DNA of 64,000 nucleotides from Candidatus Leucobacter sulfamidivorax (GTDB lineage Bacteria > Actinomycetota > Actinomycetes > Actinomycetales > Microbacteriaceae). Shown in pieces: positions 1 through 9,345 of the stretch. A program made the position numbers and the translations under genes. Positions within the stretch are counted from its first letter, which is position 1; the number at the start of each line of letters is the position of its first letter. The stretch lies in contig QZLF01000001.1 in NCBI GenBank assembly GCA_016771945.1, forward strand, positions 887,447-951,446, given 5' to 3'. Below the pieces are notes generated by a model. It was not told the DNA's origin and ran no database searches. It saw only the letters and a program-made list of their open reading frames with translations.

Positions 1-1065
1 CAGGGAAGCGAGAGCGATCTCGACGATCTGCTCACCGAGGCGCAGCGGGGCGTCTTCGCGGACGCGAGGGAGTTCTTCCCCTACCCGCACGAGCCTCTCA
101 CCGTGCTCGAGCGCGAAGGCGACTCGCCCGAGGCCGCCGAGCTCGCCGCCAGGTTCCGCGCGGCGGATCGGCTCTCGGTCATGGAGGTGACCAGGCGGAG
201 CGGGGTCTCGCAGGAACTGCTCGACGTCTTCGACGGATACTGGTCGGCCGCCTTCCAGGGCGATACCGAGACCGGTTCGTCCCTGATGGCGGCGCACTGG
301 GCCTCGCTCAGCGACTTCAGCATGTCGCTGCTCGACGAGCAGACCCTGCGCTTCAAGCTGACGAACGGGATGAAGGGCATCTACGAGGCCATCGCCCGCG
401 ACATCCGCGGCCCGATCCACCTGAGCACCCCCGTCTCGAGGATCACCCACGACCGGGACCGTGCCCAGGTGACTCTGGAGGACGGGCGCACCGTCGATGC
501 CGCGGCCGTCATCTGCACCGCCCCGACCGGCGCGCTCGAGCACATCGAGTTCTCGCCGCCGCTCAGCCCGCGAGTGCAGGAGCTCGTCCGGGAGAAGACC
601 AACAGCACGGGCTGCAAGATCTGGGTCAAGATCGAGGGGCACCACAGCGTGATCGCCTCTGCGCCGAGCGACCACCCGATCACGATGCTCCGCAGCGAGG
701 TCTTCCTGGACGACGGGACGACGATCCTCGTCGGCTTCGGCCCGGATCACGCGCGCCTGGAGCTCGACGACGTCGCCGCCGCGCAGGCGTTCATGGAGCA
801 GTGGATCCCGGACGTCAGGGTCGTCGACTGCACCGGTCACGACTGGGTCGCGGACAAATGGTCCGGTCAGACCTGGGCGACCATCAGGACCGGTCACTTC
901 ACCGACGGCTGGCATCATTTCCGCAGCACGGGCACGCGTCTGCACTTCGCCGGAGCCGACTGGGCGAAGGGATGGAACGGCGTGGTCGTGGACGGGGCCA
1001 TCGAGATGGGCATCACCTCCGCGCGCGAGGTCATCGACGAATTGCGAGCACAGCAGGTGCCCTAA
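1..1065 (+). CDS. Flavin monoamine oxidase family protein (5' truncated by window edge)
   Basis: The reading frame is open from the first base to a TAA at 1063-1065, so the N-terminus with the FAD-binding GxGxxG lies outside the window. What remains (354 residues) shows the C-terminal signature of the amine oxidase family: a GTRLHFAGADWAKGWNG stretch followed by VDGAIEMGITSAREV, which in this family closes over the FAD pyrophosphate and ribityl chain. Members oxidise primary or secondary amines, or polyamines, in the cytoplasm, making aldehyde and H2O2; the substrate cannot be told from the sequence. A TetR gene starts 9 bp downstream on the same strand and is a likely co-transcribed regulator. 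Confidence 0.85.
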   Translation, partial: QGSESDLDDLLTEAQRGVFADAREFFPYPHEPLTVLEREGDSPEAAELAARFRAADRLSVMEVTRRSGVSQELLDVFDGYWSAAFQGDTETGSSLMAAHWASLSDFSMSLLDEQTLRFKLTNGMKGIYEAIARDIRGPIHLSTPVSRITHDRDRAQVTLEDGRTVDAAAVICTAPTGALEHIEFSPPLSPRVQELVREKTNSTGCKIWVKIEGHHSVIASAPSDHPITMLRSEVFLDDGTTILVGFGPDHARLELDDVAAAQAFMEQWIPDVRVVDCTGHDWVADKWSGQTWATIRTGHFTDGWHHFRSTGTRLHFAGADWAKGWNGVVVDGAIEMGITSAREVIDELRAQQVP

Positions 1066-1074
1066 CCTGGGTGC

Positions 1075-1677
1075 ATGCAAGGTGCCCCCGAAACCCATGC
1101 CTCTCTTCCCGCGCGCACGAGCCCGGGGAGAGAGGCGCTGCTCGCCGCCACCATCACCGTCGGGCTGCGCGATGGGCTCACCCGGGTCTCGTATCGGAAG
1201 GTCGCGGACGAGGTCGGCGTGGCGCACGGGCTCGTCCGTCACCATTTCGGCACGCTGGAGGATCTGATCGCCGAGTCGCTGATCAGATCCATCGGGCTGA
1301 GCCTCGACGTCACCGGGATGGGATACGACGAGGACGCGCCAGGAGCCTTCGACGAGAACTTCGCCGCCCGTGCCGAACAGCACTCGGATATCCACGCGTT
1401 CCAGTACGAGGTGGCGCTGGAGGCCCGCCGGCGTCCGAAACTGAAGGCCGCGGTCGAGCAGTACTACGAGCGGTATCGCGCGATGGTGCAGCAGCGACTG
1501 CTGAGCATCGGCATCGACGACGACGGCATGACGGATCTGGTGTGGTTCGTGTTCGACGGGCTCGTCTTCCGCCAGAGCACGTCTCCCGATACCGAGGCGG
1601 CGGAGATCGCGCTTCAGCGGCTGCAGCTGCTGCTGGCGCTCTTCCGGGAGCGCGGAACGGCCGGACGAGAGGGATGA
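1075..1677 (+). CDS. TetR/AcrR family transcriptional regulator
   Basis: A 200-residue protein with an N-terminal TetR helix-turn-helix at about residues 18-65, recognisable by VADEVGVAHGLVRHHFG, where the YxHF-like end of the recognition helix is present as HHF. The C-terminal helical domain has no recognisable ligand signature. It follows the amine oxidase gene by 9 bp, so it probably forms an operon with it and senses an amine or aldehyde; that role is inferred from position only. The ATG at 1075 gives the usual length for the family. Confidence 0.85.
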   Translation: MQGAPETHASLPARTSPGREALLAATITVGLRDGLTRVSYRKVADEVGVAHGLVRHHFGTLEDLIAESLIRSIGLSLDVTGMGYDEDAPGAFDENFAARAEQHSDIHAFQYEVALEARRRPKLKAAVEQYYERYRAMVQQRLLSIGIDDDGMTDLVWFVFDGLVFRQSTSPDTEAAEIALQRLQLLLALFRERGTAGREG

Positions 1678-1815
1678 CCGCGTCCTGAGCCGCCCCGTGA
1701 AGACGATTTCCTCGTGTGGTGCGCGGCTGCGAGCCGGCAGTCACCGGCCGCGGTTCGCACGAATGTCGGAGGGTCGCGGTAGCGTCGGGACATCAGCCCA
1801 CAGGAAGGAGCGCGC

Positions 1816-4800
1816 ATGTTCCTGCAGCAGCGAGCCGACGGCTGCGGGGAGCGCCTCGTCACCAGCGCGAGCGACCTGACCGCGGCCTCGCAGTGCGAGT
1901 TCGCCTTCCTGCGCCGGGTCGACGCGCGGCTCGGGCGCGACGTCGAGGTCCCGCCCGACGACGACCCCATGCTGGCGCGCGCCGCCCGCCTGGGGGACGC
2001 GCACGAGGAGCGGGTGCTCGCGGCGTACCATCGCGAACTCGACGGCGGATCCGCGGATCCCGCAGGTGGGGTCATCGAGATCGCGCGCGCCGACTCGCGC
2101 GACGAGGCCGCGCTGCTCGCAGCCCAGGCCGAGACGCTCGCCGCGCTGCGGGGCGGGGCGGGGGTCGTGTTCCAGGCGACGTTCTTCGACCCCGAGCAGC
2201 GGCCGGCATCGGATGCGGATCCGGAGATCGCCTTCATCGGCTACGCCGACTTCCTGCAGCGCGTGCCTGACGGCTCGTACGAGGTGCAGGACACGAAGCT
2301 CGCCCGCCGGGCGAAGGCGACCGCGCTCATGCAGCTGGCGGCATACGCCGAGCAGCTCGAGCGCCTCGGGGTCCCGGTCTCGCCCGAGGTCGTCCTGATC
2401 CTCGGCGACGGATCGCGCAGCCGGCACCGGCTCGCCGACATCGCGCCCGTGTTCCGCGTGCGGCGCGAGCGGTTGCACGCGCTGCTCCTGGATCGCGCTC
2501 GGGCCAGGGGCACCGACGGACGCAGTGAGAGCGCGGCGCCCGTCGCCTGGGGCGCGCCGGACGTCGCCTGCTGCGGCCGCTGCGAGGTGTGCGAGCCCGA
2601 GATCGAGCGCACGCGCGATCCGCTGCTCATCGCCGGCATTCGCCGGGCGCAGCGCGATCGGCTCGTCGCCGCGGGCTTCGACACGATCGAGAAGGTCGCG
2701 GAGTTCTCGTCGACCGCGTCCGTCGAGTCCGTCGAGGGCATCGCGGATCCGGCGCTGGCGGGCATCTCGGTGCAGGCGGCCGTGCAGCTCGAGGCGGTTC
2801 CCGGGCAGCCGCCGCCGGTGCGGGTGGCGAACCCGGCCGAGCTCGCGGCGATCCCTCCGCCGGACCCCGGCGATCTCTTCTTCGATTTCGAGGGCGATCC
2901 GCTCTATCGCGAGCCCGGCTCCGACGCGACCGCGAGGTGGGGGCTCGACTACCTCTTCGGCATGGTCGATGCCCAGGAGCGATTCACCGCGCTCTGGGCG
3001 CACGACATGGACGAGGAGCGCTTGGCGCTCGAGCGCTTCCTGGCACTCTTCGAGGAGCGACGGCGCGCGCACCCCGGGATGCGCATCTACCACTACGCCG
3101 CCTACGAGCGGACTCACCTGCTGTCGATCGCCGCGCGTCACGGTGTGGGGGAGGCCGAGGTCGATCGCCTGCTGCGCGAGCACGTGCTCGTCGACCTCTA
3201 TCCGATCGTCCGCCGTGCGCTCAGGGTCGGCTCGCGCTCGTACTCGATCAAGAAGCTCGAGCCCCTCTACATGGGCGACGAGCTGCGCGACGAGTCGGGG
3301 GTCACGAACGCCGCGCAGTCGGTCTCGGAATATGCGGAGGCGAGCGCGTTCATCGCATCCGACGAACCGGAGCGTCAGGCCGAGGGCCGCCTCCGCCTCG
3401 AGGCGATCGCCGACTACAACCGCTATGACTGCGTCTCGACCCTGCGCCTGCGCGACTGGCTGCTGCGCCTCGCGGCGCAGCACGGGGTGCAGCCGCTGCC
3501 GAGCGGGGGAGCGTCCGAGCCGGAGAGCGGTGCCGAGACCGGGCCCGAGCTCGAGTTGAGCACGGTCGCGGCCGCCCTCACCCTGCACGCGAGCCTTGCG
3601 GAGGACCCGGCGGATCGCCGCGCAGCCGCGCTCGCGGGCAGCGCCATCGACTACCACCAGCGCGAGCAGAAGTCGTTCTGGTGGGCGCACTTCGCACGAC
3701 TCGTCGACCCGATCGAGGACTGGGCGGACACGCGCGACGTGATGCTCGTCGACGCCGTCGCGAGCGGCATCGACGACGAGTGGCGGGCGCCCGAGGGGCG
3801 ACAGCGCAAGCACCGCCGCTCGCTGCGCCTGCGCGGCGAGATCGCGCCCGGCAGCAGTCTCAAGGAGGGGAGCGAAGCCTACCTCCTCTACGAGTACCCG
3901 CCCCCGTTCGAGCCGCAGCCCGGCTCCGCCCCCGGGGCGCGGGGCACGCGTCTCGTGCGCATCCTGGAGCGGGGCGAGAACGAGATCGTCGTTCAGGAGA
4001 CCCGGGACGGCGACATGCCGCCGTACGGAAGGCTGCCCGTCGCGCTCGCGCCCGGGCCGCCGCCGCGACCGGGCGCGCAGAAGCCGGCCATCGAGGAATG
4101 GGGCGGTGCGCTCGTCGCGTCGCTCGACAGCGGCTATTTCCCCGCCGACCCGGTCGTCGACCTCATGCGGAGGGTGCCGCCTCGCCTGCGGGGAGGGACG
4201 CGCCTCGTCGATCCCGCATCCGGTGAGGCCCTCGATGCGGGCGGAGACGAGGATTCGGGCACGATCGGAGCCGTCGTGGCGAGCCTGCGCCGGCTCGACC
4301 GCTCATCGCTGGCGGTGCAGGGGCCGCCGGGCACCGGCAAGACCTATCTCGCGGCGCGGGTGATCCGCACGCTGATCGAGCGCGACGGCTGGTGCATCGG
4401 CGTCGTCGCGCAGTCGCACAGGGTGGTCGAGAACGTGCTCGAGGGGGTGGTCGCGGCGGGCCTCGACCCCGCCCAGGTGGGCAAGGTGCCGCAGGGCGGA
4501 CGCCTCGATCCCGAGGCTCCCGCTCCGGGCTACACCGTGCTGGGCAAGGATCGGCACTCGGCGTTCCTCGCGGGGCACCGCGCCGGGGGCCGCGGCGCTG
4601 TCATCGGCGGCACCGCCTGGGACTTCAGCAACGCCGCGCGAGTGCCGCGCCGGAGCCTCGACCTGCTCGTCGTCGACGAGGCGGGCCAGTTCTCGCTGGC
4701 GCCGACGATCGCGGCCTCCGTCGCCGCGGAGCGTCTGCTGCTGCTCGGCGACCCGCAGCAGCTGCCCCAGGTCTCGCAGGGTTCGCATCCCGAGCCCGTC

Positions 4801-5520
4801 GACACCTCGGCGCTCGGCTGGCTGCTCGGCGAGCACGAGACCATCCCCGAGGATGCCGGCTACTTCCTCGCGGAGACGCGGCGCATGCGACCGGAACTCG
4901 CGGAGGTGGTCTCCGAGCTGGCCTACGAGGGGCGGCTGCACGCGCACCCCGCCGCCGCGCAGCGCGAAGTGCGCGGGGGCGGACCGGCCGGGCTCGTGTG
5001 GCATCCGGTATCGCACCGCGGCAACTCGACCAGCTCGCCGGAGGAGGCCGAGGAGGTAGTGCGCATTGTGCGCTCCTCGCTGCGGGCGAGCCTGTGCGAG
5101 CCGGGAGAGGGGGAGCGGCGGCTCACCCGGGACGATCTCATCGTGGTCGCGCCCTACAACGCGCAGGTCGAGACCGTCTCGCTCGCGCTCGCCGCCGCGG
5201 GCCTCGACGGGGTGCGCGTGGGCACCGTCGACAAGTTCCAGGGGCAGGAGGCCGTGATCGCGATCGTCACGCTCGCCGCGTCGAGCGCCGAGGACGTGCC
5301 GCGCGGGCTCGAGTTCCTGCTCATGCGCAACCGGCTGAACGTGGCGATCAGCCGCGCGCAGTGGGCGGCGCACCTCGTCTCCTCCGACCGGCTCGGAGAG
5401 GGGCTCCCCACCACCGCCGAGGGCATCGCCGCCCTGAGCGGCTACCTGCGACTCACCGAGCGCGGCGCCCTGCAGCAGGTCGACCGTGCAGCTCCGGGCC
5501 CGATCGGCGGGGTAGCGTAG
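1816..5520 (+). CDS. TM0106 family RecB-like nuclease fused to SF1 DNA helicase
   Basis: A 1234-residue two-part enzyme. The N-terminal third has RecB/PD-(D/E)XK features, with EVQDTK at residues 156-161 resembling the D-x-K nuclease half-motif, plus a cysteine set (CCGRCEVCEPE, near residue 255) that could hold an iron-sulfur cluster or zinc. An RNase H-like TM0106 domain follows (DLFFDFEGDP near residue 355). The C-terminal part is a superfamily 1 helicase: Walker A GPPGTGKT with K842, Walker B DEAGQF at 954, then GDPQQLP and a VGTVDKFQGQE segment. A strong ribosome binding site (aggaaggag) precedes the ATG. It probably processes DNA ends or flaps; the actual substrate is unknown. The aminotransferase follows 5 bp later. 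Confidence 0.88.
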   Translation: MFLQQRADGCGERLVTSASDLTAASQCEFAFLRRVDARLGRDVEVPPDDDPMLARAARLGDAHEERVLAAYHRELDGGSADPAGGVIEIARADSRDEAALLAAQAETLAALRGGAGVVFQATFFDPEQRPASDADPEIAFIGYADFLQRVPDGSYEVQDTKLARRAKATALMQLAAYAEQLERLGVPVSPEVVLILGDGSRSRHRLADIAPVFRVRRERLHALLLDRARARGTDGRSESAAPVAWGAPDVACCGRCEVCEPEIERTRDPLLIAGIRRAQRDRLVAAGFDTIEKVAEFSSTASVESVEGIADPALAGISVQAAVQLEAVPGQPPPVRVANPAELAAIPPPDPGDLFFDFEGDPLYREPGSDATARWGLDYLFGMVDAQERFTALWAHDMDEERLALERFLALFEERRRAHPGMRIYHYAAYERTHLLSIAARHGVGEAEVDRLLREHVLVDLYPIVRRALRVGSRSYSIKKLEPLYMGDELRDESGVTNAAQSVSEYAEASAFIASDEPERQAEGRLRLEAIADYNRYDCVSTLRLRDWLLRLAAQHGVQPLPSGGASEPESGAETGPELELSTVAAALTLHASLAEDPADRRAAALAGSAIDYHQREQKSFWWAHFARLVDPIEDWADTRDVMLVDAVASGIDDEWRAPEGRQRKHRRSLRLRGEIAPGSSLKEGSEAYLLYEYPPPFEPQPGSAPGARGTRLVRILERGENEIVVQETRDGDMPPYGRLPVALAPGPPPRPGAQKPAIEEWGGALVASLDSGYFPADPVVDLMRRVPPRLRGGTRLVDPASGEALDAGGDEDSGTIGAVVASLRRLDRSSLAVQGPPGTGKTYLAARVIRTLIERDGWCIGVVAQSHRVVENVLEGVVAAGLDPAQVGKVPQGGRLDPEAPAPGYTVLGKDRHSAFLAGHRAGGRGAVIGGTAWDFSNAARVPRRSLDLLVVDEAGQFSLAPTIAASVAAERLLLLGDPQQLPQVSQGSHPEPVDTSALGWLLGEHETIPEDAGYFLAETRRMRPELAEVVSELAYEGRLHAHPAAAQREVRGGGPAGLVWHPVSHRGNSTSSPEEAEEVVRIVRSSLRASLCEPGEGERRLTRDDLIVVAPYNAQVETVSLALAAAGLDGVRVGTVDKFQGQEAVIAIVTLAASSAEDVPRGLEFLLMRNRLNVAISRAQWAAHLVSSDRLGEGLPTTAEGIAALSGYLRLTERGALQQVDRAAPGPIGGVA

Positions 5521-5525
5521 AGGCC

Positions 5526-6776
5526 ATGGCGAGACCAGGAGGCCCCTTCAAGACCCCGCCCGGGCGGCTGCCCGCCCCGGAGGCCGGTGCGGTGCGCCGG
5601 CTCGGAGCGTCGAGGCGATCCGCGATCCCGGCCTTCGAGGTGATGCGCATCACCGATCGCATCGCGCACCGCCGTGCCGAGGGGCACGACGTGGTCTCGC
5701 TCTGCGCCGGCGAGCCCAGCGCGCGCCCCGCGCCCGGCACGCTGAAACTCGCGGGCTACACCGGGCCGCTCGGCACGGCGCCCCTGCGCGAGGCCATCGC
5801 CGGACACTACCGCTCCTGGTACGGTGTCGAGGTCGAGCCCGGCCGCGTGGCAGTGACGACCGGCTCCTCCGGCGCCTTCCAGCTCGCGTTCCTCACCGCC
5901 TTCGACGCCGGCGATCGCGTCGCGCTCGCGAGCCCCGGCTATCCGGCCTACCGCAACATCCTCACGGCGCTCGGCGTGCAGGTGGTCGAGATCCCGACCG
6001 GCGGCGACACCCGGTACCAGCCGACCCCTGCCCTGCTCGACGCGGCCGTCGCGGAGCACGGCGAGCTCGCGGGGCTCGTCATCGCCTCGCCCGCGAACCC
6101 CACCGGCACCATGCTCGGCCGATCCGAGCTGACCGCCCTCGTGGAATGGTGCCGCGCCCGCGGGGTGCGGCTCGTCAGCGACGAGATCTATCACGGCATC
6201 ACCTTCCCGGCTCCGGACGATCCCGATCCGCGCGGAACCTCGGCGGCCGAGCTCGATTCCGAGGCGATCGTCATCAACTCGTTCTCGAAGTACTGGGGCA
6301 TGACAGGCTGGCGCCTGGGCTGGGCGCTGCTGCCGCAGGGCCTCGTCGCCCCCTTCGAGGCGCTCGCCTCGAACTTCGCCCTGTCGCCGCCCGCGCCCGC
6401 CCAGGAGCTCGCGCTCACCGCCTTCACCCCGGAGAGCTACGCCGAACGGGACGCCGTGGTCGAGGGCTTCGCCCGCGCTCGCGCGCTGATCCTCGAGGCC
6501 GAGCCGGCACTCGACTGGGGCGACGCGGCGCCGAGCGACGGCGCCTTCTACTACTACAGTGAGCTCGGCCCGCAGCTCGAGCGCTACGGCAGCGCCACCG
6601 CCTACGCCGCGGCGCTGCTGGAGCGGGCGGATGTCGCCATCGTCCCGGGCGTCGACTTCGACCCCTCGACAAGCTCGGGGCAAGCCGCGGGCGATCGCGC
6701 CGTCCGCCTGTCCTACGCCGCGGGCGAGGCCGCCGTGGCCGAGGCGCTCGACCGCATCCTGCGCTTCCAGGGCTGA
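5526..6776 (+). CDS. PLP-dependent aminotransferase (class I/II)
   Basis: A 416-residue fold-type I aminotransferase. The PLP lysine is K255 in the classic SFSKYWGMTGWRLGW motif, the cofactor-stacking region is SPANPTGTM, and SDEIYHG supplies the aspartate that pairs with the pyridine nitrogen. It transfers an amino group from an amino acid to a 2-oxo acid, giving a 2-oxo acid and a new amino acid; exact substrates are not readable. The ATG at 5526 lies 5 bp after the helicase stop codon. Near the C-terminus, FDPSTSSGQAAGD looks like a short in-frame insertion encoded by a low-symmetry repeat at 6662-6680. Confidence 0.9.
   Translation: MARPGGPFKTPPGRLPAPEAGAVRRLGASRRSAIPAFEVMRITDRIAHRRAEGHDVVSLCAGEPSARPAPGTLKLAGYTGPLGTAPLREAIAGHYRSWYGVEVEPGRVAVTTGSSGAFQLAFLTAFDAGDRVALASPGYPAYRNILTALGVQVVEIPTGGDTRYQPTPALLDAAVAEHGELAGLVIASPANPTGTMLGRSELTALVEWCRARGVRLVSDEIYHGITFPAPDDPDPRGTSAAELDSEAIVINSFSKYWGMTGWRLGWALLPQGLVAPFEALASNFALSPPAPAQELALTAFTPESYAERDAVVEGFARARALILEAEPALDWGDAAPSDGAFYYYSELGPQLERYGSATAYAAALLERADVAIVPGVDFDPSTSSGQAAGDRAVRLSYAAGEAAVAEALDRILRFQG
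6662..6680 (+). repeat. Intragenic dispersed-repeat-like insertion
   Basis: CCCCTCGACAAGCTCGGGG is an imperfect palindrome inside the aminotransferase gene. It is read as PSTSSG in frame, in a surface loop near the C-terminus. It resembles the short TTCGACAAGCTC-type repeats scattered in several actinobacterial genomes (recalled from general knowledge, not tested here). Confidence 0.45.
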
Positions 6777-6826
6777 GCGGGCCTGCTCGGCGCGGGGCTT
6801 CGGCCTCAGCCGGCCTCAGCCGGCCC

Positions 6827-7297
6827 TCAGTCGGCGACGATGCGGATCGGCGTGCCGGCCGTGATGCCGGTGCGCGCCTGCAGGGCGTCGTCCACGGCCG
6901 GTGCCGCGGGATCCGCCCCGAGCTCGGCCAGCAGCGCCGCGGCATCGACGCCGAGGCGTGCGCGGGAATCGGCGTCGAGGACCAGCTCGATCGACGTGGC
7001 GGTGGTGCGCAGCGGCTCCACGAGCTCGGCCTCGAGGCGCGACAGCACCGAGCGGATCGCGCCGGCCGCCGCGGCGGCCCCCTGCCCGGTCACGGCCTTG
7101 CCCGCCGTCGCGTAGGCGACCCCGCTCTCCGAGCGCGCCTCGCCCGAGATCCGCGCGTCCTCGAGCGTCAGCGCGAACTCGAGCGACCCGCCGCCGACCG
7201 GTGCCGGAGTGAGCGGCAGCTCCGCGACGCCCGCGGGCGCGCTTCCGTGGTCGTGGTGATCGGGCGATCCGCCGCCGAACGTGAACTTCAGACTCAT
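6827..7297 (-). CDS. Hypothetical protein with N-terminal His-rich segment
   Basis: A 156-residue protein that I do not recognise. It starts MSLKFTFGGG, has a short DHHDHG histidine cluster near residue 15 that could bind a metal, then an alanine-rich region and a predicted helical middle. There is no signal peptide or membrane segment. It is convergent with the aminotransferase gene, and the 50 bp between them holds cctcagccgg repeats that may form a shared terminator. Codon use matches the surrounding core genes, so it is probably real. Confidence 0.6.
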   Translation of the reverse strand: MSLKFTFGGGSPDHHDHGSAPAGVAELPLTPAPVGGGSLEFALTLEDARISGEARSESGVAYATAGKAVTGQGAAAAAGAIRSVLSRLEAELVEPLRTTATSIELVLDADSRARLGVDAAALLAELGADPAAPAVDDALQARTGITAGTPIRIVAD

Positions 7298-7382
7298 GCC
7301 TTCCAGGCTACGCCCTCGGGCGACCCGGTCCGGACAGGGTGACCGCGGCGCGACCGCGCGACCGCGCCTCCGGGCGTTCGGC

Positions 7383-8513
7383 CTACGCCCGCTGCGCCGC
7401 GACGACCTCGGCGTACGGGGCGTACGGCAGCTCGGGGAACGCCTCGGAGACGCCGTGGTTCGCGAGGACGCCCGCGTGGGCGTTCAGTCCCTTGGCGAGC
7501 GCCTCATCGGCGGCCAGGGCCGCCCCCCAGCCCCGGTCGGCCAGCGCCACGACGTAGGGCAGCGTGGCGTTCGTGAGCGCCGCCGTCGAGGTCTCGGGCA
7601 CCGCGCCCGGCATGTTCGCCACGCAGTAGTAGACGGTGTCGTGCACGCGGAACGTCGGATCGTCGTGCGTCGTCGGGCGCGAGTTCTCGAAGCAGCCGCC
7701 CTGGTCGATCGCGATGTCGACGAGCACCGCGCCCGGCTTCATCTGCGCGACCATCTCGTCGGTGACGAGCTTGGGCGCCTTCTCGCCGGGGATGAGCACG
7801 GAGCCGATCACGAGATCCGCATCCTTCAGCGCCTCGGTGATGTTGTGCGCATTCGAGGTGCGGGTCTGGATGCGGCCGGAGAACTCGTCCTCCAGCTGCT
7901 TGAGGCGGGGCATCGAGATGTCGATGACGGTGACCTCGGCGCCCATGCCGTAGGCGATGCGGGCCGCCTGCTCGCCGGCCGCGCCGCCGCCGATGACGAC
8001 GACCCTGCCGCGGCGGGTGGCGGTCACGCCGCCCAGCAGCACGCCGCGCCCGCCGTTCGCCTTCATCAGGGCGTTCGCGCCGACCTGCACCGAGAGGCGT
8101 CCCGCCACCTCGGACATGGGGGCGAGCAGCGGCAGCGAGCGGTTCGCCAGCTGCACGGTCTCGTAGGCGATCGCCGTCGTGCCCGAGGCGAGCACGGCGT
8201 CGGTGCACTCGCGCGAGGCGGCGAGGTGCAGGTAGGTGAAGAGCACCTGCCCCGCCCGCATCCTGCCGTACTCGGCGGCGATGGGCTCCTTGACCTTCAG
8301 GATCATGTCGCTGTCGGCCCAGACCTCGTCGGCATCGGCCACGACGCGCGCGCCGGCCGCTGCGTACTCGGCGTCGGTGATGGCCGAGCCGAGTCCGGCG
8401 CCGGCCTGCACGAGCACCTCGTGGCCGCGACGCGTCAGCTCGAAGACCCCGGCCTGGGTGATGGCGACGCGGTACTCGTTGTTCTTGATCTCGGTGGGGA
8501 TGCCGACGCGCAT
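7383..8513 (-). CDS. ald: Alanine dehydrogenase
   Basis: A 376-residue protein, close to the usual 371, with the [18 protein letters not shown]-terminus of NAD-dependent L-alanine dehydrogenase and a [23 protein letters not shown] dinucleotide fold (split here as [12 protein letters not shown]). It interconverts L-alanine and pyruvate with NH4+, linking amino acid catabolism to central carbon. I chose the ATG at 8513 because GGAG sits about 6 bases before it; a second in-frame ATG at 8528 lacks such a site. It is divergent from an Lrp-type gene, its probable regulator. Confidence 0.95.
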   Translation of the reverse strand: MRVGIPTEIKNNEYRVAITQAGVFELTRRGHEVLVQAGAGLGSAITDAEYAAAGARVVADADEVWADSDMILKVKEPIAAEYGRMRAGQVLFTYLHLAASRECTDAVLASGTTAIAYETVQLANRSLPLLAPMSEVAGRLSVQVGANALMKANGGRGVLLGGVTATRRGRVVVIGGGAAGEQAARIAYGMGAEVTVIDISMPRLKQLEDEFSGRIQTRTSNAHNITEALKDADLVIGSVLIPGEKAPKLVTDEMVAQMKPGAVLVDIAIDQGGCFENSRPTTHDDPTFRVHDTVYYCVANMPGAVPETSTAALTNATLPYVVALADRGWGAALAADEALAKGLNAHAGVLANHGVSEAFPELPYAPYAEVVAAQRA

Positions 8514-8544
8514 GGCTTTCTCCGTCATTGGTCTCGGTGCGTGA

Positions 8545-8650
8545 GTGGTGTTCCGATTCTGCACTATCTGCGCTTATCGGAATGAATATCCGAGTATAAT
8601 TCGATCAGTAGCGGAAATCGCATCGAGATTGCCGAATATCGGAGGAGGTC
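8545..8650. promoter_or_regulatory. Divergent ald/lrp control region with repeated CCGA/TCGG half-sites
   Basis: A TATAAT hexamer at 8595-8600 faces the Lrp gene. Around it are several related inverted half-sites: TTCCGAT near 8551 with ATCGGAA at 8576-8582, TCGGA..TCCGA across 8577-8593, and CCGAATATCGG near 8635. This stretch is clearly more AT-rich than its surroundings. Lrp/AldR proteins bind arrays of imperfect palindromes at divergent ald promoters, so autoregulation and ald control from here is a reasonable inference. Confidence 0.5.
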
Positions 8651-8652
8651 CC

Positions 8653-9168
8653 GTGGAACGGCCGAAGAATCTGCGAGGCGAGTCGGCGAGGGAGCCGGCC
8701 AGGGGAGAGGGCGCCATCGACGAGGTGGATCGCCGGATCCTCGACCAGCTGCAGCGCGACGGCCGCATCACCAATGCCGAGCTGGCCGAGCGCGCGGGCA
8801 TCGCCGCCTCCACCTGCGTGGCGCGGGTGCGCAGCCTGGTCTCGCGAGGCGTGATCACCGGGTTCACGACGCGCGTCGATCCCGCGATCACCGGCATGAC
8901 GCTGCAGGTGCTCGTGAGCGTCTCGATCCGCTCGGGCGCGCGTCAGCGGATCGCGGAGTTCAGTGAGGAGCTGCGCGAGCTGCCCGAGGTGCTGCAGCTG
9001 TTCTTCCTCGGCGGCGTCGAGGACTTCATCATCCACCTCGCCGCCCGCGACTCCGATCACGTGCGCGACTTCGTCATGGAGCACCTCTCGGCGCATCCGG
9101 CGGTCTCCTCGACCCGCACGAGCATCGTCTTCAGCCACTACCAGAACCCGGTGCGCGTGCTGGACTGA
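8653..9168 (+). CDS. Lrp/AsnC family transcriptional regulator (AldR-like)
   Basis: A 171-residue protein with an N-terminal winged helix (DEVDRRILDQLQRDGRITN, then ELAERAGIAASTCVARVRSL) and a C-terminal RAM/ACT-like ligand domain. The GTG at 8653 is preferred because GGAGGAGG stands just before it at 8641-8648; upstream in-frame starts would run through the promoter. Proteins of this type sense alanine or another amino acid and switch ald, which is transcribed in the opposite direction here. Confidence 0.9.
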   Translation: MERPKNLRGESAREPARGEGAIDEVDRRILDQLQRDGRITNAELAERAGIAASTCVARVRSLVSRGVITGFTTRVDPAITGMTLQVLVSVSIRSGARQRIAEFSEELRELPEVLQLFFLGGVEDFIIHLAARDSDHVRDFVMEHLSAHPAVSSTRTSIVFSHYQNPVRVLD

Positions 9169-9237
9169 GTCGACCCGCCCCTCGCCGGACCCCCGCCTCG
9201 GGCTTCGCCTCGTCTTGCTCCGGCTCGGTCCGTTCCG

Positions 9238-9298
9238 CGGAAGGGGACGCGAATCGCTCTGCCAGGTGCGGCGGCGGAGCGATTCGCGTCCCCTTCCG
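9238..9298. terminator. Perfect 22-bp inverted repeat between convergent genes
   Basis: The arms at 9238-9259 and 9277-9298 are fully complementary (start CGGAAGGGGACGCG), separated by a 17-base loop. The site lies between the converging lrp and antiporter genes, so a bidirectional terminator fits, but there is no T-run and the stem is longer than most terminators here. Confidence 0.55.
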
Positions 9299-9345
9299 TC
9301 CCGCTTCGCACGGGCCCGGGCGCTCGCCGATCCGGATCCGCGGCG

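Noticed and set aside
1741-3813. 690-codon minus-strand frame opposite the TM0106 helicase
   Set aside because: High-GC antisense shadow; the plus-strand gene has nuclease and helicase motifs and a good ribosome site.
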